Positions 41,527-53,104 of a DNA stretch of 64,000 nt are shown in pieces. Positions within the stretch are counted from its first letter, which is position 1, and each line of letters starts with the position of its first letter. The translations under genes and the position numbers were made by a program. The notes under the pieces are model-generated. The model was not told the DNA's origin, did no database searches, and saw only the letters and a list, made by a program, of their open reading frames with translations. This stretch comes from Prostheceraeus crozeri (Eukaryota; Platyhelminthes; Polycladida; Euryleptidae), in NCBI GenBank assembly GCA_907163375.1, contig CAJQUW010015664.1, forward strand, positions 1 to 64,000. The letters run 5' to 3'.

Positions 41527-42990
41527 ACTAGTGATGAAAATGTTCCGGAAAAGTTTGGAAAATTTTGAAAGTTTTGATTTTTTTGATAGGCCCTATAATT
41601 TGTGCGCTTCCGCAGCCGATGAGGCAGCTAGACACCAATAGACTGGTCTAAAACTCTTCATTTCATCATTATTTCAATAAAACGATCTTAAAAATGGAAA
41701 AGTTTGAATTTTAAAAAATGAATTTGGAAAAATTTGTGCGTTTACTGCCACGGCCGATGCTGCTATACGTACCAATAGAAATGGTCTAAAACTCTTGATT
41801 AAATCATTATTTCGATTAAAACGATCGTTGCAATATCCACGGATTTTCGAGCATTCCTTTGCCACCAGTGGCTTGTGATAATTTGCTAACATTTTAATTA
41901 TCAAATAGACACCCTTTGGGATAATATGAATATTGCTTTACAAGAGAGGTATATTTTCATGCAATGAGAAAATTCTGGAGCAAGAATAATGCACTTTATT
42001 TTGGAGTTTGCTTATAGCTTGAAAGCTAAAAGCTTTGTTGTGCAGAGTTGATTATAGTCATGCAAATTTTCCATCTGTTAATGATCATCTGAAGTATAAT
42101 TCCTATAACTCCACAGTCCAGGCAGCATTATGCATGAACGACCATATTGGAAGATATATATATATATATATATATATTTAAAAAAGAAAACAAAGTTTCT
42201 TGCATTGACCGAACATGTTTCAGAATGTTAACATTCCATCTTCAGCGGTAAAACCTGAATACAATAGCAATGGGAGTTTATATACAAAATGCGGGAAATG
42301 AACAAATGAGAGCGATAAAAAGAGCGATACTGGTGACTTGAACTCTTTTTATCGCTCTCATTTGTTCATTTCCCGCATTTTGTATATAAACTCCCATTGC
42401 TATTGTATTCAGGTTTTACCGCTGAAGATGGAATGTTAACATTCTGAAGCATGTTCGGTCAATGCAAGAAACTTTGTTTTCTTTTTTAAAAATATGAAGC
42501 TGGGTCAACTTGTGAGAGGCCTATTTGGAAACTAAAGATATATGTGATGAGTAAAAGAATATCCATGATAGCCTCTAACTTCTGGCGTATTGTCTGATAT
42601 CTCCGTTGAGGACAAACTACACATCTTGCATTTCCATTTTAAATAGCTCCAAGTAGATTTCAGATCTAACTAAATGAATTTCAGACATTTCCAGATGAAT
42701 TGGAGATTCTCCAGTTGAATTTAAGATCTTTTCAAAGTTGAGTTTCTGACAGATCTGAAATTCAATTAGAGAAATCTGAAATCCATCTAATGTCTGAAAT
42801 TCATTTGGAAAGATCTGAAATAGATATGGAAAATGTGCAGTTGGTTCCAAATGTTGACATGCTGAGATAGAGAAATTTTCGGTCCTTGAATATTACAGTC
42901 TTTTTAAACGACTATAATAAGTCTGCAAAACAATAATTTAATAAGGCATAACGTCAATTATCGGGAAAAAAGTTCAAAAAAATTCCGGAA
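41527..42990. mobile_element. Non-autonomous element, inverted relative at 59382-60390
   Basis: Ends in TAGTGATGAAAATGTTCCGG on the left and a TTCATTTGCATCAAT-type inverted end on the right. Almost the whole unit, including the AGATCTGAAATTCA-rich middle (42640-42800), recurs in inverse orientation at 59382-60390, where the 42165-42490 segment is absent. No coding capacity. Confidence 0.7.
42178..42491. repeat. Inverted repeat with ribozyme-like motif, inserted in the 41.5-kb element
   Basis: Arms of about 150 bp (42178-42329 and 42342-42491) are nearly perfect inverted copies around a 12-bp spacer. Each carries CCGCTGAAGATGGAATGTTA followed by CATTCTGAA[A/G]CATG, reminiscent of a hammerhead core (CUGANGA...GAAAC). 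The (TA)n at 42154-42177 borders it. Absence from the copy at 59.9 kb shows it is an insertion. Confidence 0.75.
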
Positions 42991-43145
42991 ATTTTTTCAT
43001 TTGCATCAATAAGATCAACATCAACAAAGAACATCGGGACACTCCTGTGTCGACGATTATGAACAGCTCAATGACAGAGAAGGTGGTCGACTTCCCTTCC
43101 GGCTGCAATCCCTTCACTTAAAATTCTGAATTCCTCGCTACAATT

Positions 43146-45260
43146 TTGGCACTTAAAGTCGCTCCAACCCACGTGGCCGCAACCTTACTGACAGTCAATG
43201 AAAATGGCAAAGTTGCTCTCCAAAAGTTTGCAGATGAAAGGATTGAATCAGGCTCTCGTAGTCCATGGGATGTTTTTCGGCGTCAACAATTGAAATCATT
43301 CAAGAACCTTTCAAAGAAAATTCCCATAAACGTCAATGGCAAGAAAGTGACTATTTCCACTTCCGCAGACTTCATGAGTCGCCTCCTATTGGCAGCACAA
43401 ACTGATGCTAATCTGGACTTAAAGACTATCATGGCCAACTACGAGCTGTCGCTGCACCCCTTAGCTCTTTTCGACGAACAAGGCGATGTACGAACGACGA
43501 CAAAAACTGCTCTTCTCAAGGTCTTCCAGGGATTTCTCAGTGCTCAGTCAAAGGAATCGCCACTGTCTTCAACGCCACATCGACGAGTTTTTGTCTTGGA
43601 CGGAATGGCCGAACTCCAGCAGCTTCCAGTTGGTAGAGCAAATAATTTCCGAGAATTGTCAGAATTGCTTCTGGAATACATCTCTAAGAAGTCTGTAGGA
43701 AATGACGAGGTACATCTGGTGTTTGACAGGCATGACATCGGACAATCACTGAATGATCGAACAAGGAAGTCGAGATCCAAGGGACATTCACCCAGAAACG
43801 AAAATTCCCGCTGGAACTTCGATGAGCAGAATCCTATCAACTACCGTATATACTCGCATATAAGCCGAGTTTAGAAGTATAAAATACAATGCTGAAATCA
43901 GGGGGTCGGCTTATATGCGTATAAAACAAAATGAACACAAGGACAGATACTAATGCCAATTTTCCAGCTACACGTTTTCATCGCTATCTGCCTTTTTATT
44001 TGGTTGTGTGTCACCAGTGGCGAGCCGTAACCAAGCTAGAGGTAATGATGAAGCCGACGTCATTGGTACACGGTTTGGTTTCTTAGAAATAAAAAAATTT
44101 CTTCTATTTCTTTTAGTATGTAACATAAAAGTAAGCATTTATCATCTTTACAGTAACAAATTTCTATGAACCAAAAATATAGTGTAAAATTAGATAAGTT
44201 GAGTACCGGCTTATATGCGGGTTTTTGCAAAAACTGGTAATTCTAAAGCAATTTTAGATGGTCGGCTTATATGCGAGATCGGCTTATATGCGAGTATATA
44301 CGGTAACTCAAACAAGACTGCCTTTACGTCAATCATTACATCGATGACAATATCAATCCAGTGGACTACTGAATGTGTCTTCTCTTGGCAGGAAAAGATC
44401 ACTTATTCTCAGGGAATAGACGGCTCTGGCTTCGTTTGCTGCCAAGAAGAAGCGGACACGAAAATCGTCCTTCATTTTTCCAGGTTGCCGAAGGACGTGG
44501 ATGTCACTGTTGTCTCGCCTGACATCGACGTCTTAGTTCTACTTTTTCGCCACTTTAACAGCATTCACAACAGAACAAAGCCTCGCCTCCGGAAGAACAA
44601 ATATTCAATTGCAGCCATTCGTGAAAGTGTCAGACAACGATCGGACGTTATAACCAGCTTCCACGCCCTCACCAGATGCGACACGGTGGGGTCTTTCTAC
44701 AAGAAGGGAAAGAGTATTCATGAAGGCCGACGAGCAAACCTTGTGTGCTCTATCGAACATGCAGCTTACGGAGGAGCTACAGATGGAAACCCTTAGCATC
44801 ATTTGCGACTTCATAGCGCCAGTGTACGGTTTTAAGGGAACGATGTCTGAGGCGCGATGGCTTGCGCTCAGGAGAAACGCTGCTGAATCACTTGCCCCAC
44901 CCACGGACTCAGCTGCAACACAACCAAACGGGCTCAGCCTCAAGCCACGATTTGGGAGGAAGCATTGAATCCCGCTTTACAAACTCTGAAGCCGACTGAT
45001 TTCGGCTTCCAGGAGGATATCAACCCGATACCAACTACGCTTCCCTCCCCCCCGCTCCTCAGTTTATCAAGGATATTCTAAAGTGTGGTTGCAAGACAAA
45101 ATGTAGTACTGGACGATGCCGCTGTCATCGAATGAATAGTTCATGCAAAGAACTATGTGACTGCTCAAACATCATGTGTCTCAACGAAAACACTACGCGG
45201 GAAGATGCTCTATTTGACTCTGAGGATGACTGTAAACTATCACTCTTTTCTATGAGACTG
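43146..45260 (+). pseudogene. PIN/XPG-like nuclease-type protein with CXC-type C-terminus, broken
   Basis: The gene carried by the 6.84-kb element. First piece (43146-43838): VFVLDGMAELQQL and VHLVFDRHDIGQSLNDRTRK. It is interrupted by a MITE (43843-44304). Second piece (44305-44715): CCQEEADTKIVLHFSRL, then VVSPDIDVLVLLF and FHALTRCDTVGSFYKKGK. The E-A-D and S-x-D-x-D spacing resembles the acidic core of XPG/FEN nucleases. After frame changes: MKADEQTLCALSNM, WLALRRNAAE, and a Cys-rich end (CGCKTKCSTGRCRC, CKELCDC, 45082-45160) like a CXC domain. The family is common in invertebrate repeats but uncharacterised, as far as I know. Confidence 0.65.
43843..44304. mobile_element. 462-bp MITE with 4-bp target duplication AACT
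   Basis: Termini ACCGTATATACTCGCATATA and inverted TATATGCGAGTATATACGGT, flanked by AACT at 43839-43842 and 44305-44308. Removing it with one AACT leaves an uninterrupted reading frame in the nuclease-like gene, confirming the boundaries. The motif GGCTTATATGCG recurs inside (about 43911, 44212, 44262). Confidence 0.9.
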
Positions 45261-45707
45261 TTACTTTTTTGGAGATAGTGATGACGTTGTACATCTATGA
45301 CTGCAAATTAAGAGTGCAGGGGTAAATCCAATTTAATCCACAACATTTGACGAAAATGTGTCTTTGATTTGTAAAATCCATATTTCTGAACCGATTTCAA
45401 TAGTTTTTTTTAATCGAACCGTAAAGATCTCATCTATTATGGCATGGTTTTTAAAAAGTCACAAAGCCAAGACCTTCTTCACAAGTTGCCGTTTTTTGCC
45501 GAAAATAGACCAAAAAAGCATGTCCAAAGTTGCAGTATTCTCACTTCAACACGGATTTTCGATTAGATACATTCAAATACACCCACTAATATTTATATCA
45601 TCTGAAAGAGGAAGATCAGCTCTTTAAGACAGTCTAACTTTAAATATTATAATCAATATTAATCATTGAATTTTCACTGGCTTTCCATTGTCCAATGAAA
45701 AAAATGT

Positions 45708-46340
45708 CCTCTGACCGAGACGTTTTCTGTCCTCTGACCGAGGTACCTTTTCTCGAAGAATATTGATTCTTCCATTAAACGTTTTGCACCAAACGAATCC
45801 TCCAGTGTGCTAGTTTATAAATCCGTAAAGAAAATTCAGTTTGATGCCGTTACAAGTGTGCAATATTGATTTAAAAATATTTTTATCCGTTTTTTCGACC
45901 AGAGAATTTGAATATTCCCAAAAATTTCATATGGATGCTGAAACCAGAAATTTTGTCAGGAATCGATGAAATTTCACAGCATAGGATAGCATTAAGATCC
46001 ATGCTCTTAACATCTATGCAAAAGAAATTTTTCATTTATATCAATTAACCCTCTCAAAATCTCCAAAAACCACGAAAATGTCCTCTGACCGAGACCCTAA
46101 AAAATCTCGGTCAGAGGACAACGTTGAAATTGAAGATCTCGGTCAGAGTACAAGGGTCTCGGTCTAAAGACATGATAATGTATGCAATTACATTTAGATC
46201 ACTTCGTTTTACGCGTTCAAGTATTCGTCCAAAGTTCCCGCAGTCTCATGAACCCAAATGCACAAACCGAAGAGTTTCCTGTTCGACATCAATTTGTCCT
46301 CTGACCGAGACCTTAAAAATCTCGGTCAGAGGACAAGGTG
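45708..46340. mobile_element. MITE-like element with GTCCTCTGACCGAGA repeats
   Basis: TCCTCTGACCGAGA occurs at 45711, 45733 (variant), 46081 and 46299. Inverted copies TCTCGGTCAGAGGACA lie at 46107 and 46319, and partial ones at 46138 and 46158. The outer copies are inverted to each other, so the block could be a TIR element about 630 bp long. No coding capacity. Confidence 0.55.
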
Positions 46341-46410
46341 GGTGACGGTCAACGGGCACCTTTTCAGTTTTATCTAAAATTTGCTACCTGTCATTCCTAT
46401 CAGCCATAGC

Positions 46411-47274
46411 AATCAATTTTGGGCCGCATATAGTGTGCAATATTGTGATTACTGTCTCAAGAATTGTTATTATTGTTTCATGCACTTATACATATTTTAT
46501 TCAATTCAATTCTCATTGAAACTCGCACACTTTTTCCTCTAATGATGTACAAGCAAGCAATATTCTGAAAGGTTCGATATCGATTTGATGGCGTCAATGT
46601 AGTGTGGTAAGACTTGGCTAGATCTTCGCGTCTACAGCAGTTTTCCCGTTGCTATGGAAAAGTTGGTCCTAACAACCGTTGTCATGGAAATTTGGTCCCC
46701 TAGCAACCGTTGCTATGTCATAACATCATCACTGAGCTCTCCGATATCGATTTAGTGGGGGTAGGACTTGGTTAGATCTTCGCATCTACGGTAGTTTTCG
46801 CGTTGCTATGGAAAAGCTGGCCGTAGCAACCGTTGCTATGGAAAGTTGGTCCTTTACCTACCGTTGCTAGGCCAAAATGTCATCATTGAATTCTCCGACA
46901 TCGATTTAGTGGGGGTAGGACTTAGTTAGATCTTCGTATCTACAGTAGCTTTCGCGTTGCTATGTAAAAGTTGGTCTTCTAGCAAACCGTTGCTAGAGTA
47001 CAATATCATCACTTAAATCTCCTATGTCGATTTGGGGGTACATATACTTCAAATCTATGAAGCAGCAATTCTTAACTGACTTTCTTTTGAATACTGAGGG
47101 TGCATCTCGTCTCAAAAAAGGCATTTTTTGCAAAAAGCACAAAAAGTGGCCTACACGAAAAACCCTTGGAGATCGAAGTTCCCCGTGTCCAGAAATGGAC
47201 TCAGCGCCCCAAAAATACGTCAGAAAAAGTTGTTTTAAAAAAATATTCATGTCTGGTGAAGTGGGAAACATTTT
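46411..47274. repeat. Right 864-bp TIR
   Basis: Reverse complement of 41300-40437 with very few differences, including the same GCAACGGTTGC palindromes. Confidence 0.88.
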
Positions 47275-48220
47275 TCGACCAAATTGAACTACACTAATAG
47301 GGTTTTCTGATTCTGTTTGGTGTGAGATCATTTTTCCCAATAGTTCATCTGTTGTCATCGTTCACCCAACTCTATCCCTTACAGTGACTCTCTCCTTTAT
47401 GAATCTCTTCGCGCCTCTGCATCATTCTCTCATGATATGAGAATTATTGCAGGCGATTTCAATTACCCTTGCATTGGTTGGTACACTTTGAGTTGTTCCA
47501 ACACTGCAGAAAATTTTCTTACAGCTGCTTTTGAAACTGGTCTTCATCAAAATGTTTTTGAACCAACTCGCCAAAACTCAATCCTTGATTTAATTTTCTC
47601 TTCCTCACCAGACATCATCACACGTGTTGACATCACTGAGCCTCTAGGCTCTTCCGATCATAATATGGTGCTAGCAGAAATGCCACTTACAGGATCTTCT
47701 AACATTTGCAAAGTTCATAATCCCCGCTTCAATTTCTATAAAGCCAACTGGAATCTTTATCGTGATGTCCTTCAACTGACCAATTGGAATGTTTTGTATG
47801 CATCTGATATTGTAGACGAAATATGGTCATTTTTCGCTTCAATCGTCAAGCATGCACTTATTTGTTCGGTCCCTTTGAAGCGTAATCATGGAATGGTTAG
47901 ACCTCCTTGGCTTTCACAAGATATCTATGTGGAATGAAGAAATTAAGGAGAGAGTCTGAAAGGTCCTTTCATGCCAACCCCACAGAAAAAAATCGCCGTT
48001 CTCGTAATCATTGTTCCAAATTATTAAAGAGTGCGACGCGTCGAGCCATCAAGCAGTATGAGATGTCATTAGCATGTAGCATTAATCCAAAGCCCTTTTT
48101 CCAAAATGTGAAATCAAAACAACGATCTTCCCCAACTATCGGTCCGATAAAAGATCCAATCTCCGATGATGTCGTTTATGATCCTCAAAGAATGGCCAAG
48201 ATCTTTAAGGAATTGTAACA
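47275..48220 (+). pseudogene. LINE endonuclease, second half, broken
   Basis: Continues the LINE frame after the 6.84-kb insertion: SDSLLYESLRASASFSHDM, IIAGDFNYPCIGW, NSILDLIFSSS and EPLGSSDHNMVLAEM are typical of CR1/Jockey endonucleases. Frame changes at about 47435 and 47935; the linker to RT follows (NHCSKLLKSATRRAIKQY). Confidence 0.78.
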
Positions 48221-48399
48221 AAATGTCTTCTCTAAAGAATCTTATCCTCTACCTTATGTACCGATTCCCTCTTTCCAATGCATCTCCACGTTTGACTTTC
48301 CACCTGAAAGGATTTTTTCCATCTTTCCAAACTAGAGCTTTGCGTCTCTTGGTCCAGATGGTCTCCCATACGTCTGTTAAAAGGTAGCTGCTGCTATTC

Positions 48400-49350
48400 T
48401 GATTTCTCTAACTGTCACACATGTTTCCTTACTTTTTACTTAGGGCTCTCTGCCAAGTATTTGGAAACTTGCACATGTTATTCCACTCTACAAGAAGGGA
48501 AGTCGTAAGCAGACGGCTAATTATCGTCCCGTCAGTCTTACTTGCACAGCCTCCAAACTTATGGAATGTGTAATCAGGGACAGTTTGTGTCAGCTTTGGA
48601 AAAAAGCATTCGTTGATAAAAAAACTCACAATTCGGTTTTCGGTCGACTTCAGCCTGCTTTGTCCAGCTTCTCGAGTTTTTGGAAGACTTGGAAGACACT
48701 TCTTATATCGATCGTGGCAACTTGGCGGATGCGATATACCTCGATGATGAAAAGACTTTCAACACCGTGCCAGGCCAAAAACCATCGACCAGATTGCGTG
48801 CTTTAGGTATTCAGGGTGATCTTCACAACTTTTTTTAAAGATTTTTTGAGAAATAGATTTGAGATTATTGTTGTTGATGGTGTTTTTTCTTCTCCTTATA
48901 CTGTGACCTCTGATGTCCCTCAAGGTTCCGTTATTGGTCCTGATATGTTTGTAGCTTACATCAATGATATCGATGGTTGCTGCAAAATCTTCTATTCTCA
49001 AATACGCAGATGATATCAAGCTGTATATTGAAGTCAAGGGTTCAAGCCCGTGAATATTCTTTTCCCCAACGTGTCATTCACGACTGGAATTCCCTGCCCC
49101 CTGATATTGTGAACACGACATCCCTACCGAGCTTCAAGAAGAACTTTTACAATTTGCTATTTTACAAAGCGAACTCTGTTACTTCCCCAGTAGACCTACC
49201 TGTTTATATGATCATCTATGAATTGTCGACTTTATTTTGTATACCTGCATGTTGCAAACTTGCTTTGCCTTGTGCTTTATGCACTTGTGGGTATAATGAA
49301 ATTAAAAAAATATATCTCAGCCAAGAAGCTGTCAATAAGATCTCAACTTT
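48400..49350 (+). pseudogene. LINE reverse transcriptase, internally deleted
   Basis: Motifs in order: IWKLAHVIPLYKKGSRK, ANYRPVSLTCTASKLMECVI (48445-48575), VPQGSVIGPDMFVAYINDI (48917) and YADDIKLY (49006). Directly after KLYIEVKGS the sequence jumps to SFPQRVIHDWNSLPPDIV, the extreme C-terminus, so several hundred base pairs of thumb region are deleted. Frame changes occur between motifs. Dead copy. Confidence 0.78.
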
Positions 49351-49664
49351 TCCTTGAAGACTTGCACGGACTTGCATTATAATGCAGTTCATGAAACGTC
49401 CTTGATCATCAGCTTAATTTCCGCTTAATTAAAATGCCTGTTAGCAAAGATTCATTTCTTCTGATATCCAACGTGTTTCATACTACTTAATAAGTGGTTC
49501 ATCTCAGTACTTTAAAAACACAGTAACAATTTGCGAAAACCTAGATTTTTCAGAACTGCTCAAATAATTTTTTGGACCGCAGAAGCGTAATCTGCGCAAA
49601 AAAACCAAATCTTTTCATATAAAAAATTTCATTGTTTGTAGATCCTTTTTTGAGTTGACACTAA
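49351..49664. other. Unassigned AT-rich spacer
   Basis: No gene or repeat is recognised between the LINE end and the palindrome. Confidence 0.4.
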
Positions 49665-50935
49665 TCGCTTGTTCTCTTGGACGAAATACAACATGTGATG
49701 TGTGTAAAAGGAAGAGCAAACTTCTTCGGATATATTCTCTAATAAAGTATGTGCAGACTTTATTAGAGAATATATCCGAAGAGGTTTGCTTTTCCTTTTG
49801 CATCCATCAACCGGATATGTGGAGAAATCGACCCCATGGTCAACATCAACATGTGATGTGATTTGATGATATAATCGCTTCTAGCAGTAAATACAGTTCT
49901 ATGATGCAATTTAGCAGGCGGCGTTAACTTCGCATCTCAGTGATAAAATCGATATGAATGCGTGTGCGAACATTTTAAAGTGCAGATACAGCTTGCATAA
50001 TAAAAGATAAAGTAAGAATTGAAGAAAGACAAAATTATGCTACGAATATTTACCCCAATAAAACAAGCAAATGATAAAACAATAATACAAAAATACAAAA
50101 ATTTACGAAGATACTAGATAAAAGTATTAACTAAAACAAGGAAGAAATTAAAACAAATTTAAGTAAACAATAAGAATAAAACACAAAATAATGAGCATAA
50201 ACAAATAAAACAATAAAAAAATACATAAAATGAAATTTCAAATGAAATAACTAAGGGAAAATACAATCAACACAATCCTAACGTGATTATATTATTTGAT
50301 TGTAGTTGTGCTGATTGCATTTTCCTCTAGTCATTCTATTTGTAATTTCATTCTTTTTATTTTCTTTTTTCATTGTTTTATTTGTTTATGCTTATTATTT
50401 TGTGTTTTATTCTCATTGTTTACTTAAATTTGTTTTACTTTCTTCCTTGTTTTAGTTTGTACTTTTATCTAGTATTTTCGTAAATTTTTGTAATTTGTAT
50501 TATTGTTTTATCATTTGCCTGTTTATTGGGTTGTTTTATAATCTTATCTTTCAGTAGGCCTAGTTATGTCATTTATTTGACTTTTTCTATGTGGTTTTTG
50601 ACGTACTTCATTAATTGATTGCTTACGTTTTTTACATTTTTTAAATTTCACATATTGTCTTTTTTCTTTAATTTACATTGCTTGTAAATATTCGTACCTG
50701 CTCTATCTTACATTGTAGCATAATTTTGTCTTTCTTCAATTCTTACTTTATCTTTTATTATGCAAGCTGTATCTGCACTTTAAAATGTTCGCACACGCAT
50801 TCATATCGATTTTATCACTGAGATGCGAAGTTAATGCCGCCTGCTAAATTGCATCATAGAACTGTATTTACTGCTAGAAGCGATTATATCATCAAATCAC
50901 ATCACATGTTGTATTTCGTCCAAGAGAACAAGCGA
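49665..50935. repeat. 1.27-kb foldback palindrome
   Basis: Left arm 49665-50280 and right arm 50295-50935 are inverted copies centred near 50290. The outer end reads TCGCTTGTTCTCTTGGACGA and its complement. The left arm holds a 158-bp insertion (49703-49860); the right arm has about 150 bp not in the left (near 50530-50690). The inner part is A/T-rich with no coding potential. Confidence 0.85.
49703..49860. mobile_element. Small hairpin insertion with 12-bp direct repeat
   Basis: The sequence ACATGTGATGTG is present at 49691-49702 and again at 49849-49860, and only once in the opposite palindrome arm. Between them lies a hairpin with 41-bp arms (49707-49747 and 49757-49799), for example CTTCGGATATATTCTC. 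Confidence 0.75.
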
Positions 50936-51450
50936 GGCTTGAAATTGACTAATCGTCATGTTTTCAATTACTTTTTGATTCTTACGTAACATTGTAGTAT
51001 TGTAATACATTTTAAGCAAAATATTCCAAGTCATAGATATCGGACGAATGTTTAGTACATAGATATTTCATCAAATGAAAACTATCGAAATCATTTTTAT
51101 AATTATTTATGTTATGAAAATGACTATTTTAATTGTTTCAAAATAATTTAGTTGCTTCAATCGCCTTGAATTGTCAATAACATACACTTCTTAATTGTCA
51201 AACTTGTGTTGTCATGGACAATTACTTAGGCCGATAAAGCTAATAGTTATCTGCCGTAAACCTAATAATCAGACATGTATAAAATATTTGAAAGTTTGAA
51301 TATTCAAAATTATCTTGGTGGACATGTAGGCCTAATACATATCATGGAAGATTCAATATGAAACGCTGATTATGAATGTAAGTATAAAAATGATTATTTT
51401 TTTTCGTAAGGAATCTGTAATTCAAACAAATAATATAAGTATTCATTCTT
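50936..51450. other. AT-rich region, nothing recognised
   Basis: No gene, repeat boundary or RNA is seen. Confidence 0.4.
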
Positions 51451-51477
51451 CAATAACACTTTGAGAAGATTGTAACA

Positions 51478-52158
51478 TCACTGGCACGCATGACATTTTG
51501 ATGATCGATGTTGCAGACACATCGGCTTACTACATATTGAGCAGGCATAGCTTGTCTTCCTGTCGGATTTCCTATCGCAGAAGGCACGTCGTTTCTGTTT
51601 GTCCAAAACAGTCGCAGTTCTTGCCTCATTGCTGCTTCCGAAACCGAAGAAAAAAAGTGCATCAACGGTAGTAGATTTCAAATTTCGTTGATTTGAACGG
51701 CGAGTCATCTGTCCTGATATCAGCTGGTAAGCAGCTTCTTTTACAAATTGATAATGGGACTCCTGCTTGCGGCAATTTCGTTCTGCAATTTCATGAAATA
51801 TGATGGATGCATTATTACTGACAACATCCAACATGTTTGAGAAAACGGCGTACGGTCATCGTCTGCATTTGCGCTTGCAGGTGAATCCTCTCATCTTCTT
51901 GTCGGCAATATCCACTCCTGATTTGGTTTCATTGTAAACTGTCACCGTCAATGGTTTCGTATTGAGGGGAGGAACTGGAACTGTACGATGCATGGAATCA
52001 AACAGAAGAACGGGCTTATTACCTTTATCCCAGAAAGAGACAAGTGCGCATCCATTATCATTGTAAAACACTCGCGCGTCCTCTTTGCACATACGCTTTG
52101 GACGAGACATTTTGAAATGACAGCTGCAAGCAAAGCTTTCTTGTGTTGAAAAATTCAA
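51478..52158 (-). pseudogene. piggyBac transposase C-terminal part, in-frame stop
   Basis: A minus-strand frame with SFWDKGNKPVLLFDSMH, TVTVYNETKSGVDIADKKM and GFTCKRKCRR. An in-frame TGA (near 51857) is followed by PYAVFSNMLDVVSNNASIIF and a terminal zinc-binding cluster (CSICSKPMCLQHRSSKCHAC). This is the end of a piggyBac (DDE_Tnp_1_7) transposase with its C-terminal cysteine-rich domain, which binds element ends. The N-terminal half and TTAA-flanked termini were not found, so the copy is truncated. Confidence 0.85.
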
Positions 52159-52260
52159 ATATTTCTATGACGACATAACTCTTATTGCCAAAGTTTTCTT
52201 ATGTTGAAAAAATTCAAATATTTCTATGACGACATGACTCTCATTGCCTGCAAAGCATTG
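52130..52260. repeat. Tandem duplication of about 67 bp
   Basis: TTCAAATATTTCTATGACGA and adjacent bases occur at 52148 and 52215 in tandem with few changes, just upstream of the piggyBac remnant. Confidence 0.75.
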
Positions 52261-53104
52261 CCATCTTTATTTTAGTATCATTTACTGTTTGACATAGTAA
52301 TCGAAATTTGATATAGAAATAGGTCGTGTTCAAACTACTACCAGAGAAATAGTTCAGATGCAATCATGATTTGTATTAACTGAACATAGAAAGGGCACTG
52401 AAATATGATAATTATCTGATCAGAATGTGAGGTGTGCCTCACCCCTATTGGCGATTAACATATGTTACTTTGATGTCTATGGTAATACCGTCAAAAATAA
52501 TATTTTTGATTGGATGTAATAATCTCTTATATGGATCAGTAAAAGTCATGAAATATGATGCACCATTGATAAATGTAGATACTATTTCTGATTGTTTAAA
52601 CATTGACTGGGGTGTGACACACCCCAGAATTCGAACAACCGTTAAGCACATGCGGGGCCTTTCAGCCACTACAAGCGACCAGCATCTTCCGGCAAGTAAC
52701 ATTAATTTATTTGCACACAATTAATTACAGAATCATGATAAAATTAATCATCATAATTATCAATAAATAAAGCCGCTAAATTAATTTTCATAAAATTAAA
52801 AACTAATTCTTGCACAATGCATTTCGTCCACTCTTATTCAAGTGCAAAGATGGACTGAATATAAAATGCAAAATCTGAAATCATATGCTTCTACGGTAAT
52901 ATCTCTATGAACAAAGATTGGTCATAGATTTATTACTGTAGAAGTATATGATTTCAGATTTTGCATTTGATCAGATTTTATATTTTTTAATTATGCTGAT
53001 GATCAAGGGAATCTAATGAGCGGCATTACAATGGAAGTCTTCATTAAAAAGTCGAGATCCTATTGTGCTGTCGTGGCTGAAATTTCATGTTTTTAATTCA
53101 ATTT
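52260..53104. other. Unassigned region with a small foldback
   Basis: Inverted repeat at 52862-52905 and 52930-52985 around AAATCTGAAATCATATGCTT. A short palindrome GGGGTGTGACACACCCC is at 52608. No protein family. Confidence 0.45.

Larger units (their letters stand above)
40437..47274. mobile_element. 6.84-kb element with 864-bp terminal inverted repeats and nuclease-like gene
   Basis: Arms 40437-41300 and 46411-47274 are inverted copies of equal length. Outer termini are AAAATGTTTCCCACTTC and its complement. Inside is a frame-broken protein with PIN/XPG-like motifs, plus at least three other insertions. The host sequence is a LINE. The superfamily is not identified; no clear target duplication was found. 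Confidence 0.82.
40137..49350 (+). mobile_element. CR1/Jockey-like LINE split by a 6.84-kb element
   Basis: The left piece (40137-40436) encodes the start of the endonuclease (ICNARSLLN, then DFIFVTKSW). The right piece (47275-49350) continues it (SDSLLYESLR, AGDFNYPCIG, GSSDHNMVL), followed by linker, RT and C-terminal tail. The endonuclease reads across the join, showing that everything from 40437 to 47274 is a later insertion. Left boundary is approximate. Confidence 0.8.

Noticed and set aside
52434..52724. Overlapping frames on both strands near the piggyBac remnant
   Set aside because: No similarity to piggyBac or any other family; composition typical of chance frames.
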